Source of the DNA: Heloderma charlesbogerti
Lineage: Eukaryota; Chordata; Lepidosauria; Squamata; Helodermatidae
Length of the DNA stretch: 64,000 nucleotides
Reading direction: 5' to 3'
Assembly: GCA_026122225.1 (NCBI GenBank)
Contig: JANEZZ010002244.1
Coordinates: 241,001-305,000 of the forward strand
In this document: positions 1-17,261 of the stretch, one piece after another
Position numbering within the stretch: the stretch's first letter is position 1
Layout of the letters: the number at the start of each line of letters is the position of its first letter
Program-made: the position numbers and the translations under genes
The notes under the pieces: generated by a model
What the model saw: the letters and a program-made list of their open reading frames with translations, nothing else
Told to the model about the DNA's origin: nothing
The model's database searches: none

Positions 1-3000
1 TGAAAAAAGGCCTTCTGAAAAAGGGAACTTCCTGCTGCCAAGATTCTTGCAACTGACACCCGTCTCTTAAGCATATTTACTTGGACACGAGTCCCCTGGA
101 TTTCACTAGAATGGATTTCCAGGTAAATACGTTTAGCGTCGAGGTGCCGGTATTCCAGATAGAGGGATGACTGAGGGCGATAAAGGAGGCCTCTCACAAC
201 GCTTTCATGGGCCATACGTCTCTCATTGGAGGTATAGCTGTCTTACCAAGCCAACTGTCTTACCAAACCTGTCTTTACAGAAGGGGGGTGTGTGTGGCGT
301 GAGTGGAGTCCCGTTTCTCTGTCATCTGCCTAACTGCACACTTTCCTGAAGTTAATCCTAGATCGTCAAATTGTCTGTGCGAAAGGCTCTAGTCCTCAAA
401 GGTCTTGAGTGATGGGAGTAAATCTCTCGCAGAAGCGCGCGAAAGAATGGAATAAAAAATGCATCTTCTTCAGAGATAGTTGTGCAACTGAAATGTCTTT
501 CTGATTAGGAACGTGATTTTGTTGAAGCAGGATCCTGCACATGATTAATTTTGTCCTGACGATTGTAGAATTCTACCCAAACCACCTCACCATTTGTCTA
601 TCGATAGACAATTTGCTAGTCTAGGAATACAGATTTCTCCCTCCCCTTCTTACCTAGACTCGTCTTTTATTGCTAATTCCTACGAACTGTAAGTCTGGTG
701 GTCTGAGATCTTTTGCAGAATTGCTTAGAAGTGAGTTTCATCGACGTGCGCCTGAGAGGAAAAAACGTCAGCTAGTCAAGCTGTTGGAAACCTGGGCTCT
801 CCCCCCGCCACTCAACCTGTCATTCTGGGTACCAGGTGGAACTTTACTAGGTAGGCAAGGCAGGAAAACTATTAAATGGATACTTTCCCCAACATACTGT
901 TGATTGGAGGGGTGGGGGAGAGAGAACACTCCTATTGAAAGCAACTTACACAGGCTAGCCCATCGCAAAAGTTGTCAATGCCACGACTTCATTAAGTAAC
1001 CTTAGACAAGTTAACAGACCAGGGGGCAGGTGTGCGAAGAAAGGGGGGGGGGTCCTCTGCAGTTCTATTGACATATTCTAACACTGTACCCAGTCTTCGC
1101 CCTTCAGACAGTGGGAAGTCTCATATTACTGTACCAAATCAAACAGCTTGATTTTAATATAACACCAATACTGTAAAACAGACGTGCGTACTAAGACCTA
1201 CACTAAGATCCGAGGTTATGCTAATATGTGCCAGTAAAGTTTAATACAGAAACAAACGAGGGGTGGGGGAGTCATAGCTTTTATTTGTTTGTTTAGCTTT
1301 TGCTTGAAAGCAAAAGTCATTTTTCCCATCGTAAAGATCCATGAGTAAGTTCTCTGTGTAGTTTTAGAAAGCTCGAGGCTCTTTATTCAGATCCCTTTTA
1401 AAAAAAAGAAAGGAAGAAAAGAAAAAAAAAGGATGCGGTTTTGAGAAATGCAATAGGCTAACACTTCTAGCGTTAAGAAAGTAACACCACTTGTTAGCAC
1501 AAGTGTTAGCACGCTGTTTCACACGCTTGCTCGGTGCCTGGTTTTCTAAGAACGGAAATCACTGTGCCACTCTATTGTTATAACTAGTAGAGAAAAGTGA
1601 GAACAACGCCAAAGCTTTCGAGAAGCGGAAAGTGCCATGAACTTGAAGGTGCCGCTGCCGCCGCAGTCTCCGTCGGTGTTGCCTGTGTTTTAACCCGAAG
1701 GAATCGTCTTTTTCCCATTGTGATTTCTAGGGCTCACTGGAGATGCTGTTCCAGCTCCCTTGAACTTTGCTAAACTTTCAGGCCTCGAGGGCTAACTTTT
1801 TATCTGGAGAATTTCAATGGACTTACCACCGGGTTCCACCTAAACTCAGCTAACTTTAGTATCCAATTTATCCAACCCTCATTTGCAAACTGTCTTCTAC
1901 GAAGTCGTGTCAACGAAAGGTCAACTCTACACAGCGGTTATGTTCACTTTCCTCTCTTTTATAAAAAGGAGGGGGGGAGAGAGAGAAGTGTTCAGATCAG
2001 ACTTAATCTTAAATACCTGTGAGTTTCAATCACTGAGTTACAATTTAATATAATGGGTGCATTAAGAAGCCATTAATAAGAATCATATCTGGAGTGCGTT
2101 GAAAAACACTCTATGCAGATTTATTTATTTAAGATTGCAGAAAGTTAGCTTAGGTGCATTTTTCCAACATTACTCTTACCATACTGGTGTGCGTAGAGAG
2201 GATTTAAAAAATAAAAAAGTTTAATTTTTTTTTAAAAAAATCAGCCCTGAATCCTAACCGAATCATCTCAGAGCGCTCCCCCCCGCCCCCCCGTGCATAC
2301 AGTCTGGTGCAAACTGTAAATATGAAGCTAAGACAAAACATGGCCTTGTTCTCCTCAAAATAGTAGTACCAGCAACAATAGCAGCAATAAAAAGTTGCCG
2401 GCACATTCAATGTTCGTGCCATGAAGTCGGTCCGAGCCAACAAATACTGATCGTGCTGGTTCCTGTTGAGATTTCGGACACAATAGTTTAACTCTGTGCT
2501 GCTTGATGCGAAACTACTTGGGTTGGGCAACTCTGCTCGAAAACAACACACACACGCACACGCACACGCACACTTCGACAAGTCTCGCACACGCCCGCGC
2601 ACACACACAAGTCATCCGAGCAGTGCCATTTTGCGATGGAATAACGCATCACTTACCAAAGCTGGAGGGTAGATTTTCGGCAAATGCTGCCAGTAGGGCT
2701 GAGAAGTGAATAACTCTTGGAGGGAAAGTTGGAAGAGGAGGTTGTGGTTTTTTGTGTTTTTTTTAAGGAAAGCCAAGGGGAAGTGAGAGCACAGCGCTCT
2801 CTTGCTCTTTCTGGCCGCCACCACCGAAACAAAGATCTGGGAGTTAAGAGACCAAGACCGTGCCAGATCTATACACAGAGAGAGGGAGAGAGAGAGACGG
2901 GGGAGATTATAGCCAGGGCCAAATCTCAGTTCCACATTCCCTCCAGTTAGCGAAAAGGGTTAACGCTCCGGAGGTAAGAGACTGGAAGAGCGGGGGTAGG

Positions 3001-3738
3001 ATATCCCCTGACAATTCATTATTTTGTAAACAAAACAGCGTTCAGACAAAGCACCAGGGTGGTGTTGGTGGGGTTTTGGGGGGGGGTATTTTTTAATTAT
3101 TGGCACACACACACAAAAGAAAGATGCGAATATTAAAATAGGCTACATATTTAAAATGGAAAAAGAGAATCTAAACAATAAAAGACTCATCCCGTTCTAT
3201 TTTTCTTCGTGTGCGTGTGCGTGTGCGGGTGTGTGTTACCCTAGTTAACTTTTTAATGTTTTCTTCTTAAGGAAAAGGTCTTAAACGGCTTGCTTCTGGA
3301 AGAAGAAACTGGGAAGATGGAGCCTAGATTAATAGGTTAATTTAGTGTAGATAAAGGAAGTAAATTTGCAACAGTGTTTAAAAACCACAGTGACCTTAAA
3401 TAAGAACGAAAAGGAAGGTGATCAATAGTTGTTTTTTAAACAACTTTTAAAAAGCCAGAGGTTTTTAGCACCCACCTTTTCAACTAAATGAACCCATCTG
3501 TTTACATAGACTGACCGATCACATGATTAAGGTGTGTGCGCGCGCGCGGGCGCAGTACATCTCTGTGCTTCGATCCTTCTTTTTGAAAGTCACCAACATC
3601 CCTTCGTCATCTGATCTGAGCTAAAAATGTGCTCTTTGGCCATTAGGTTTTAGGGCTGCAATAAACTTGCTTGGAGGTATCTGCTGTATACACTGAAACG
3701 CACACACACTTCCAGCTTTGAATTCCAACCTGGTATTT

Positions 3739-3790
3739 AGAAGAAGAAGAAGAAGAAGAAGAAGAAGAAGAAGAAGAAGAAGAAGAAGAA
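3739..3790. repeat. (AGA)n trinucleotide microsatellite
   Basis: About 17 uninterrupted AGA/GAA units, followed by TCATCATC. The strand bias is purine/pyrimidine, so triplex (H-DNA) formation is possible. Confidence 0.95.
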
Positions 3791-4465
3791 TCATCATCTA
3801 AGGAAATAATCATTGGGTCAAGACTGAAGAATTAACCTTTATTTCTATTTACAAACTAAGCTTTACTTGCTTGTTACATATAGTGTTGCGTAGGTGTCTG
3901 TGAGGTCTGAATTTGAACGCCAGTTATCAGAAGAGTGTTTATTTGGGGAGTTTTTAGGGGGAAGAATGTAGATAATGGATTATTTACTGTGTGAGGAGGA
4001 GGAAGATGGCCACAAATGAGATGGGGCTGAGTGTTGTTAAGGCAGCCTTTGCTCCATCCATAATGGCCCATCCACTAACACTGAAAATTAGTCACTAGCC
4101 TAAACCAGGAGATGACCCTTTTTGGGTCAGCTTGGGGAAGGCTTAACAAAAGGAAATTGTCTTTTAAAAAAAAAAAAACATTCATCAAAAAGTGGGCGAG
4201 AGCCGACTCCGACTGAGGTTCCATTGCATTGTGTGAGATATTTCCATTTTGCACACATTTAGTCCTGTCTACTGGGAGAAGCTGAACTACTACTGAGAAT
4301 TAACCTAAACCGGTGCCCTCTGACTGACTTTAGTGGGACGCTGTAGGCTGAAATCCAAGAGCTTTGACCGAGTTGTGAGGCTGGCTAAACATAGTTGAAA
4401 CAGTCCACTGGTGTTAACCTGGTGTGTGATTTCATCATAACAAAGGGCTAGAATATATTCTCTCC

Positions 4466-4469
<4 letters not shown>

Positions 4470-4528
<59 letters not shown>
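4470..4528. repeat. Compound (TC)n(AC)n microsatellite
   Basis: An uninterrupted TC run of about 18 units passes directly into about 11 AC units. Confidence 0.95.
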
Positions 4529-4530
<2 letters not shown>

Positions 4531-5404
4531 AGAGAAGCTTAATATTAATATTGGCCCATCCGGAAGGGTCCATTTTCACTTTTTTATTTTTTTAAAAAAC
4601 TCAAAATAGCTGTGAGTGGTTTAACGCTATCCACATTTACGCAGTTGCATTGAACTCGTTGTACTGCTAGGTTCTGGGTCTCAGTAATATTTCGTGCTGT
4701 TTACCTTTTCATTCAAATGGCGAGGTTATGATTTGCAAATAAACTACGGCGTGGTGTAGAGAGAATGGCTTTGGCAACGAGGACCTAGTCCGTAGAATGG
4801 CGCCAAACAACACCAGTGACGGCTCGGCAACACCTCTTTTTTCTTTCTTTCCCCTTTCCTGGGCGTTCGCCACTTAATACTATAAAAAGCAATTGGGCTA
4901 AGCAGACATCTTATCTGCAATTATTAGGACCGAAGGGTCCAACTAAAAGATCCGCTAAATGAGATGGGGTGCATTAGTCCAGAGCGAAGAGGCTTAAGAA
5001 GACGGGAAGTGGGACGAACCCGAGAACTGCTGCCAGACAAACCCGGGCGAAGCGTCAGTAGGCAGCTCTAGCGAAAAGACATCCAGTGAACCAATACCAC
5101 CGTCGAGGCCTAAGGACCAATTTATTCGGGGCGTGATTGACTCCGCCTAAGCCGGGAGTAAAATGAATTTGAGAACATTATTAATAACAATAGTGATGTG
5201 AATATTGGGGTGAAGGTGCGGGGACAGAAAGACAGCCAAGCCGTGGGGATCCCTTTCAGTTCTGGGTAGCCACGCCGAGGCTTTCTGACCCAACCGCGGG
5301 GAGAGGAGGGTTCATGGGTTGGGCTGCTCTCGGAGAACGCTTCTTGAGAACGCCGGTGTTGCGGCTGCGGTTGCGGCTGTTATCGCCCCACGGAGCCTCT
5401 CGCC

Positions 5405-5464
<60 letters not shown>

Positions 5465-5530
5465 TTTCCTTTCCTTTCCTTTCCTTTCTCTTTCTTTTTC
5501 CTTTCCTTTCCTTTCCTGTCCTTTCCTCTT
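5405..5530. repeat. (TTTC)n and degenerate CTTTTCC tract
   Basis: A perfect TTTC array to about 5466 continues as an interrupted CCTTTT/TTCCT pyrimidine tract of another 60 bp. One strand is wholly pyrimidine. The overlapping open frames made of Lys/Arg/Glu or Phe/Leu/Ser are repeat translations, not genes. Confidence 0.95.
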
Positions 5531-6565
5531 TTTTTTGCTGTATTGTTCGTGGTGCATCCCTCCGTCAAGGTTTATGAACCTTCTGTGACTGGCTGTATTA
5601 CCATCTTACTTAAACCATCGATGTCTGAAAACAAACACGTGCATATTCCCCTACCATACTATTTTGGGAGCCACGCCAGCGGTTTCCCGATGATTTAGGC
5701 TCTGTGTGGTTACCTTCTCTAGACAGTTTAGGAAGTGCCGAGAGTTATAAATATTCAACAGCACGTGGAAGCTGTGCCCCAGCGTGGGGAAGGCGCATGC
5801 GCGGCGAGGCTGTGTCTAACGCCGAGCGCTGTGTGTCTACTTAAAGAGCGGAGCCTATTTCATGCGTGGCAGTGGGAAACTCTTCCAGGCACCCCTGGCA
5901 GCCCCGATGCCGCCGGGAAGCACGGCGAGGTCCCTAAAATGCGGTCTTTTCCTGTTTTCCAGAAACTCTCCCTAGCAAAAAGCGAACCAATACACGTTAC
6001 CTATCTCTACATTCCCAGATTCATTTTTCGTGAACGAGGCAGTATCGGAAACCAAACACATGGTCTGGCGGCGGCGGCGGCGGCGGCAGGGGGTGTTTGT
6101 TTTTTAATGCGATTTCTTATTCTTTATTTTTCTTTCTTTCTCTGTCGCTGTTCTTTGGTTCTTTACATAGTTATAGTTTAAACCCTCCCACCCCCTCTCT
6201 CACACACACGCACACTAGAGAAGGAGAGAGAGAAGACAGAACTGGGTGACGTAATTGAAAAAAAGTTATAGAGTTTTGCCAGAAAATGGATGGGAGACAT
6301 CCATAAACATAAGCTTCACAGGTATATGTTTGTGGATTTCTGTGTTGTGTAATATTTACTGAAACAACTGTTTATTATGCTTGACAACATTAAGCACATG
6401 CAGGTCCCATTGACTGCTATAGACGTGAGGTAAGCAGATGTGTAACACTCCCATTGAAATAAATGTCGTTGCAAAGTGCTTAATTTTGCTGGGTCATATG
6501 CTATCAATCCTATCTTTTCTGTGTATTTTAGAAATGTGTGCATGCTGTGTTTTAGAAGTGTGAAC

Positions 6566-6569
6566 TGTC

Positions 6570-6645
<76 letters not shown>
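6566..6645. repeat. Compound (TGTC)n(TC)n(AC)n microsatellite
   Basis: Three adjoining simple-sequence blocks, TGTC then TC then AC, over about 80 bp. Confidence 0.95.
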
Positions 6646-6647
<2 letters not shown>

Positions 6648-8903
6648 ATAGATAGATATTCTGACTCACACAAGATGTATGTAAATGTATATTCATGTAC
6701 ACATGCACACTTAAAATTTTAACATTATCTTAGGGGAGTCGGTATGAATGGTAGTTAATTTGATTTATTATTCTTCAAAAACCTGTCTCCAATAGCGGCA
6801 TCATCTGGAAACTTCATGCTATTTTATACTATCATTCTAAAGCTGAAATAAATGTTACCAATTGATGACAGCTTCCAGCTGTATGGTAAAAATAGCCCAC
6901 TGGTTTCACATGATCGTGTTTCTTGTTAATGCAGGATGAGGCAGACCTGACTTACAGAACCTAGGATGGGAAGGGAGGGTTTAAGATTGATTTACATCAC
7001 TTGAAAGATTTCAATAGACTTTAAACGTTTGTGCACATGCAGACATATATATATATCCATGTGTGTGTATATATACGCATGCACACACAAACTCATGCAT
7101 ATATATGAACACACATATATGTATATATGTGTATAAATGTATACACACTTATTATTTCTTGTCCACAATTAATAGACTAGAGACCATTTTTATAATTTAT
7201 TTTTATTATTTTGGCATCTTCATAATCATATACATGCATATACACAGTTAAACTAACAATGGGTTCAGCCCAAGTGGAGCATGTGGCAAATATGCAGAAC
7301 TGAAGAGAGTGAGATAACTCGAGTGTGTGTGTGTGTGTGTCTGCATGCGGAACAGAAAGAGAAAAAAGAGGGGAGGGGGAGGGGGAGGGGGAGGAGAGAA
7401 AGAAATTGTGTACTATGGTAAGACCACAAAATCAATAAAATAAAAACCAAATAAGGATTTGAAAATCAAAACAACTAACCAAACAAAAAATTAGCATAGA
7501 TATGTAATCTGGACCAAATACAGGGAATTTATAGCTAACTCACATAATGTGCAGATTAGGTACAGATATGTGTTCCGTGTCTTTTAAGCTGAAACATAGA
7601 TGTTTTCTGTATAAATAGGAGAGCATAAACATGAGGAAATACAGAAAATCAGTGTAAAGAATTGCACAGGTGCATAAAGTGACTTATCACAATTTCTGAG
7701 TGAGGGAAATTGTGCTTTGCCTACTTTAAAAAAAATAAAATAAAAAAATCACCATTTCCATATATACCCCTTTGTCCACAACTGGTTGCCAGAAACACTT
7801 GTTCAAGGTACTATGACTGTCACTGTATTCAGTGGCTTCATAGTTTATCTTGTTCCCCTCTTAAAAATACTACAGAGTATTCTCTTTATGTAGCCTTTTT
7901 AACTGTTTGTGATTAGTGAATGGATTAGGATCTTGTATTCTTACAGCATTCACACAGGTCAGGTCTATTAAAGTATGCATACAGACAACATATATACACA
8001 CATAAGAAATGCACAGAACAGTACAGTGATGTGTGTGTATATGGGTGGACAGCATAGATACACAAATATATATGAAGTAGAACTGACGTAGAAATGCTTG
8101 TAGTTTTCTGATGCTGGATTCATTTAAATGCAACTGTATTTCCCTTTCTGCCAAAAGACACTAACTACTGTTCCACTGCCAGAAATCCCGCCTAGGTTTT
8201 ATATGGGGGGGGGGCTCAACCCAACTTCTATGAAATCAATGCTTACACAATGTACTGCAGCTACTCATTTCCTCTCGCCCATCCCTCTTCCCTTAGAATG
8301 CTCATACTGTAGGCCAGTACGCCTTCTCACTTGTCTCTTCTTCATTCTTCCCATATATACCCCAATTCTAAACAGTTAGTTGGAAGTAAATTGTATTGAA
8401 TTTCAGTGTGGAGATCAATGGGACTTTCAGTAAGATTTCTCTGAAAAATCAACAATGCAAAATGGAATTTCATTTTCAGATAGTTCCAATGGAATGTCAT
8501 GGGAAATCAATAGTTCCCATGATTTAGGATGTGGATGTACACTCCCCCCCCACTTTTTTTTTTTTTTTAAACAGAGAGGAGTTTTTTTGTTGTTGTTTTA
8601 CGTTTGTACAAAAACAAAGCAGTAAAACATGCAGAAGATTGATTGTTCTTGATGTGAATACAACATCTGCAACTTTTGAAATTCCAGGTAATGTTAGTCA
8701 CCCCATATCCATCTATTTCAAATATGGCTCATTCCAAAACATTATTGGTCTCGCAAGTCATACCCCCCTTTTTTAAATGGGGAGAGTGAATGATAGCATT
8801 GTAGCAACTACAGTTTGAAACACAATTCATTATGAAACACAATTCTTTATGAAACCATCAAAGTACAGACTGCTTCTGCCTTCAATTATTATAAAACATT
8901 AAC

Positions 8904-8982
8904 AGTCCAGTCCTATGCATGTCTACTCATAAATAAGTTCCACTAAGTTCAATGGCTGTTACTCCCAAATAAGTGTGCAGTC
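8904..8982. repeat. PAL-A short palindromic interspersed repeat
   Basis: Diverged copy of the short element that I label PAL-A. It has an end motif like CAGTCCTATGCATGTCTAC, a middle with an AAGTTCAATGG half-palindrome, and a far end resembling the reverse complement of the start. It is the only clear PAL-A copy on the ZIC1 side. Family inferred by comparison with the copies in the second half of the window. Confidence 0.6.
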
Positions 8983-11889
8983 AAAGAAGTCTATCTGTGC
9001 TTTGTGAATTCATATAAAATCCACGCAAACATGGTCATCCATACACTTTGGACAGTGTTTCTGGGTGGTCTTCAAAGGCTCCATATTGGCCTAAGATTTT
9101 TTTTTTTATCCTTCGTAAAGTGATGGAGATTCTGGGAATAAAGCAGCAGCAACATCATCTGAGCTAGAGGCTTGGGCCTCAGTAATCCAAACGCACGGCT
9201 CTGCATGCCCCACATGCCCGCTTCTGCATTGTCTGAGGTTTCTGCTAAATAGGCTCTAACAATTCATATTTCTCAACCAGCATTCACGTCTTTCCAGACC
9301 TAATAGCCCATGAAGAAAAGTATGAAAAATACATCTCAAGAAGACATTAAAAGTAACCACACAATGATAGACTGTGCAGAAGTTTAAAAGGCCATTTAAT
9401 GCAACCTCTCTCCTTAATAGCATCCTTGTCAAGTCTTTTTAAAAATAATGGTCTTCGCCAGGTATTGATTTCTTCAATCAGGGCAGTGTTAGGGTTAATT
9501 AAGCATTCTTACAAGAAACCACAATATCTCTCAGACACACACAAACAAATATATATACGTGTATGTGTGTGTTCAAATCTAGACAAAGACAACAATGTGA
9601 TGAAAGAGATTAGCATTAAAGAATAGCACTGATATCTGAATCTGAATCAGATAGTCAGAGATGCATGGCTCACAGGTTATTTCAACAAACCTGTTATTAG
9701 GTGAGTGCTCTAAAAAATAATACAACTTTTAATAGAAATAGAACTTAGTGTTAAAGATGTTTGAAATCACCTGATTTTAAATGCTTATACAATATTCGGT
9801 ATCCAAGTGATTTCTTCAGATAAAGCAGTGTTTCTCTAACAAATCACTACTGGAGACTTTAAAAATGTAAATCCCCAAAAGCTATAATACTTATCTTTTA
9901 AGATTCATCTAGATATTGTAAAATGAATCGATGCTTCTTTTAATTATGGTGGGTGGGGGAGTAAGGGAGAGACATACACTTGGTCCTATTTTCCCCTATG
10001 TACGTCCTATTTACATTTGGGTTTGAATACTAAGTTGCTGAGACTGCTACCTTTTAGCTAAGGTTTACAATCTGGAGACAACTAAACTTTGATAGTGAAT
10101 TACATTTCTTTAAGGTTTCATGAGTAGCCAATGTATCTTTCAGCTACAGATGGTCCCGGTTGTTGTACTTTGCTTCTACCATTCTCTTGAACTTCTTTCA
10201 GTATCTGTAGGCCCTGCAAGGGGGCGCTCTTTGCACTGAAGGAGCTAAGAAATGTGTTTCTCATCAGAATAACATTTTCTAGAAAGTAAAGGTTTTTTTA
10301 AAAAAATAAAAAATAAAACCAGCTCTACCATTTCTTACTATTTTTTTTTGTAACTGGAGAGGTCTATATAAAATTGCAATAATCTCAGCACAACTCCCCA
10401 CTCCACTCTCCACTTCTGTAAATCAAGGCAGGCCTACCTAGACTAACACCCAAGCAAAACATTAAAACACAGCCTCTCCCTCACCCAAGACTGTTTACAA
10501 AAATTCTACAAATAATAAGGATGATATACCAGTACATTAATATACTATGAGTAGTAGATATATAAATACTTTAAGAATTGGGGCAACTGATGGATCCAAA
10601 TCACAGACCATCCATCTCCAAATCCTCTGCCCTTGATGTTAGAACTGACTTGCTGAACTTCTGAGTATCTAGCCATCTATCTACGTATATATTTTTAAAT
10701 AATTTGTTAAAATGCCATCTTGGCCTACGAGAAGGTCAGCAGGTGCAATTCACTGAATGACATAATATCCCAAAACCAGAGAGCTTTAGCCAAGCTCATG
10801 ATCTGTGTTGTCTGTTGATATGTTGTCTGCTTAATGGGGCGATCATGCAAGCTACACCAAGGAACAAAGCCTAGCGGTTCCTACAAGCGTCGCTAAGTTA
10901 ACGGAAGCACCACAGCTTGCAAATCTATCAAACTAAACTGCAAGAAAGACAATCTGATTTAGAGAAAAAGGCGTTCTGCCACAGTCATTAAGCACAAGTA
11001 ATTTAGATTTTTTTTAATATATATTGTCTTCTCATTTACAAATTTACTGTATCACCGCCAGCCAATGGAACGAATTTCTTAAGTAAATGGGGGGGAAAAC
11101 AAAAGACATAATCAAACTAAATAAACTCCCCCCCCCTTCCCTGAACTGGTTTATTTTTGTAGTTGTTATTGTTGTAAGGAACTATTAATGCTGGCAAAAT
11201 TATAGGGAAAAATAACAATTCTAAGACAGGATGTAATTGATTTAAATCAACTTCAGGTCTGGAGAAATATAAGGTAATGGTGTCATTTTAGTGGGTAGAG
11301 ATTGGGGGGGCAGAGAAGGCATTGTAAGGAAAGGATAAGACTTCACTTGTGACTGCAAATTATTTAAAATAAGTTTTAGCTAAAGCCTCTCCAGTTTAAA
11401 AATCTTCTTATATAAGTTATTTCAACAATCCCTGTCTGTAGCAAAGGACACATTTCTTTTAAGATATTCTGACAGGGCATGCCTCCTCATCTTTCTTCTT
11501 TCTCCACCATTAATATCAATGCGCCATATGCAATATATTGCTGTATATTTATTATTATTATTATTATTATTGGTGTTATTATTATTATTGGTGTTATTCT
11601 ATGTCTGCAATAGTCATTTAAATTATATTGCAACCAAAAACTTTTGTTTCATAGATTTTGTTATAAATACCAATTACACAGTTCCTAATGCCAGCAGGGA
11701 CACATGCATTTATCACATTTATATCAATGTTGCTGTTTTAGTGATGACATAATGGGAGAACAGTGGGGACAAGAAGTGGGGGAGGGGAAGGTCCTTCATC
11801 CAGTCTGGAGTTTAATGTCCTAAAAACTAGCTAAGTTGCAGCAGCAGGCTGAGTCAATAAGGATTCCTACCACGAATTATGGGATTTCA
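8983..11889. other. 3' flank of ZIC1, no gene recognised
   Basis: AT-rich unique sequence with no interspersed repeat that I recognise. A TTA array at 11547-11597 (two TTA runs separated by GGTG) is the main simple repeat. The distal end may be part of a longer ZIC1 3' UTR. Confidence 0.6.
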
Positions 11890-12945
11890 GAATCTTTAAT
11901 AATGTACGAAATGTTACCAAACAGTTCTGTAAACTAAATTGTACATACCAATTTTTCTAGTCATAAATATTGAATATCTGTAACATGTATAACCGGACCT
12001 TTACATGCGGATAAATATGGAAATTAGGAAATATATACAATATGTGGTTGTATTTGCCAAAAGCAACGGACAGGTTATAGTTTATAGCTTTTTTTAATAT
12101 CACTTTACATAAACAAATGTAACAGTTTGACACGCAGATCCAGGCTTGCACTATACGAATTTCTTGACAGGACGTGTAACAACATTTTACTGCACTACTT
12201 AGACTGGACTTTGGGACGAAATGTTTGCACTTTATACAAAATAAAAAGCACATTAATACCAATAATATTCTGTTAGGTTGACGTTTAGACTGTAATAATA
12301 CAAAGTAATTCACATTTTGGTACACATTTACTAGAACATCCTTGCCATTCAGTACAAATAGTTGATTTGCTACCTCCACCCTTCTTCCCCCCTTCAACCT
12401 CCTCCCTATTCCCCTCCCCCTCCCCTATTCCCCTCCCCCCACATATATGCAAAGACCACAATTCCACATATCCCCTTATTCAACTTGTGGTATAACTATT
12501 TACAAAATCAAATAGTACATTGTAAGCTAGTATTTCTGTATTTACAGAAAACAACAAGGCCTCTGCCCAAAGAGACATGCAGTTTGAGAACTCCAGTCAG
12601 TGGTTCCATTTAAAAGCCCTGCACATTGGCAAGATGGCCCGGTAACCCTGCCCTTCTCACTCACGCTACAAAATCCTTTGCTTTCCAAGGCTTTGCCCCA
12701 AACACGACAAAACCAAAGCAAAACAACAGAAATGGAGAAGGAGAGAGAGAGAGAATACTTGATTTGATTCGGTCCTGGGTCTATGGGCAGCATTAAAAAA
12801 AAAAACCCAAACAAAACACACACGCACACGCACGCACACGCACACACGCACACGCACACATCAATTTCAAAGTGTTCATTAATTTTTGGAGTCTTTTAAA
12901 TAGGTTGGCTTTGCGGTTTGTTCGTTCGTTCGTTTGTTTGTTTGT
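11890..12945 (-). other. ZIC1: ZIC1 3' UTR (end uncertain)
   Basis: AT-rich minus-strand sequence directly after the stop. It contains a CA/CG alternating repeat at 12817-12860, a GGAG/AGGGG-type purine tract (12375-12440 as read on the minus strand) and a T-rich stretch. The polyadenylation signal is not certain: ATTAAA on the minus strand at 11895-11900 is the nearest plausible hexamer, with other candidates at 11811-11816 (ATTAAA) and 11548-11553 (AATAAA). The true 3' end needs transcript data. Confidence 0.4.
12817..12860. repeat. (CA/CG)n alternating repeat in ZIC1 3' UTR
   Basis: Alternating purine-pyrimidine run of CACACG units about 90 bp downstream of the ZIC1 stop, read as TG/CG in the transcript. 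Confidence 0.9.
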
Positions 12946-17242
<4,297 letters not shown>

Positions 17243-17261
17243 TGACGTCGCTGTTCATTGG
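17243..17261 (-). promoter_or_regulatory. ZIC1: ZIC1 promoter elements: inverted CCAAT box and CRE
   Basis: TGACGTC (palindromic core of a CREB/ATF site) at 17243-17249 and ATTGG at 17257-17261, which reads CCAAT on the ZIC1 strand. A second ATTGGCCAA motif lies at 17342-17350. They sit about 1 kb upstream of the ZIC1 start codon in unique sequence, a typical CCAAT-driven, TATA-less promoter layout. Function is inferred from motif and position only. Confidence 0.5.

Larger units (their letters stand above)
1..8903. other. 3' flank of ZIC1, no gene recognised
   Basis: AT-rich non-coding DNA. It contains many microsatellites: CA near 2548-2573, AGA 3739-3790, CT/CA 4470-4528, CTTT 5405-5530, GTCT/CT/CA 6566-6645 and GT near 7323-7340. 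Stretches of unique sequence at about 4560-5170 and 5640-6060 lack repeats and may be regulatory, but nothing specific can be assigned. Open reading frames here are short and of low complexity. Confidence 0.7.

Noticed and set aside
5312..5588. Several overlapping 60-90 codon frames of Lys/Glu/Arg or Phe/Leu/Ser
   Set aside because: Translations of the CTTT/GAAA microsatellite.
5735..6181. 148-codon plus-strand open frame with an Ala run
   Set aside because: The Ala run comes from a GGC repeat; the rest lacks family features and ends in a T-rich low-complexity tail.
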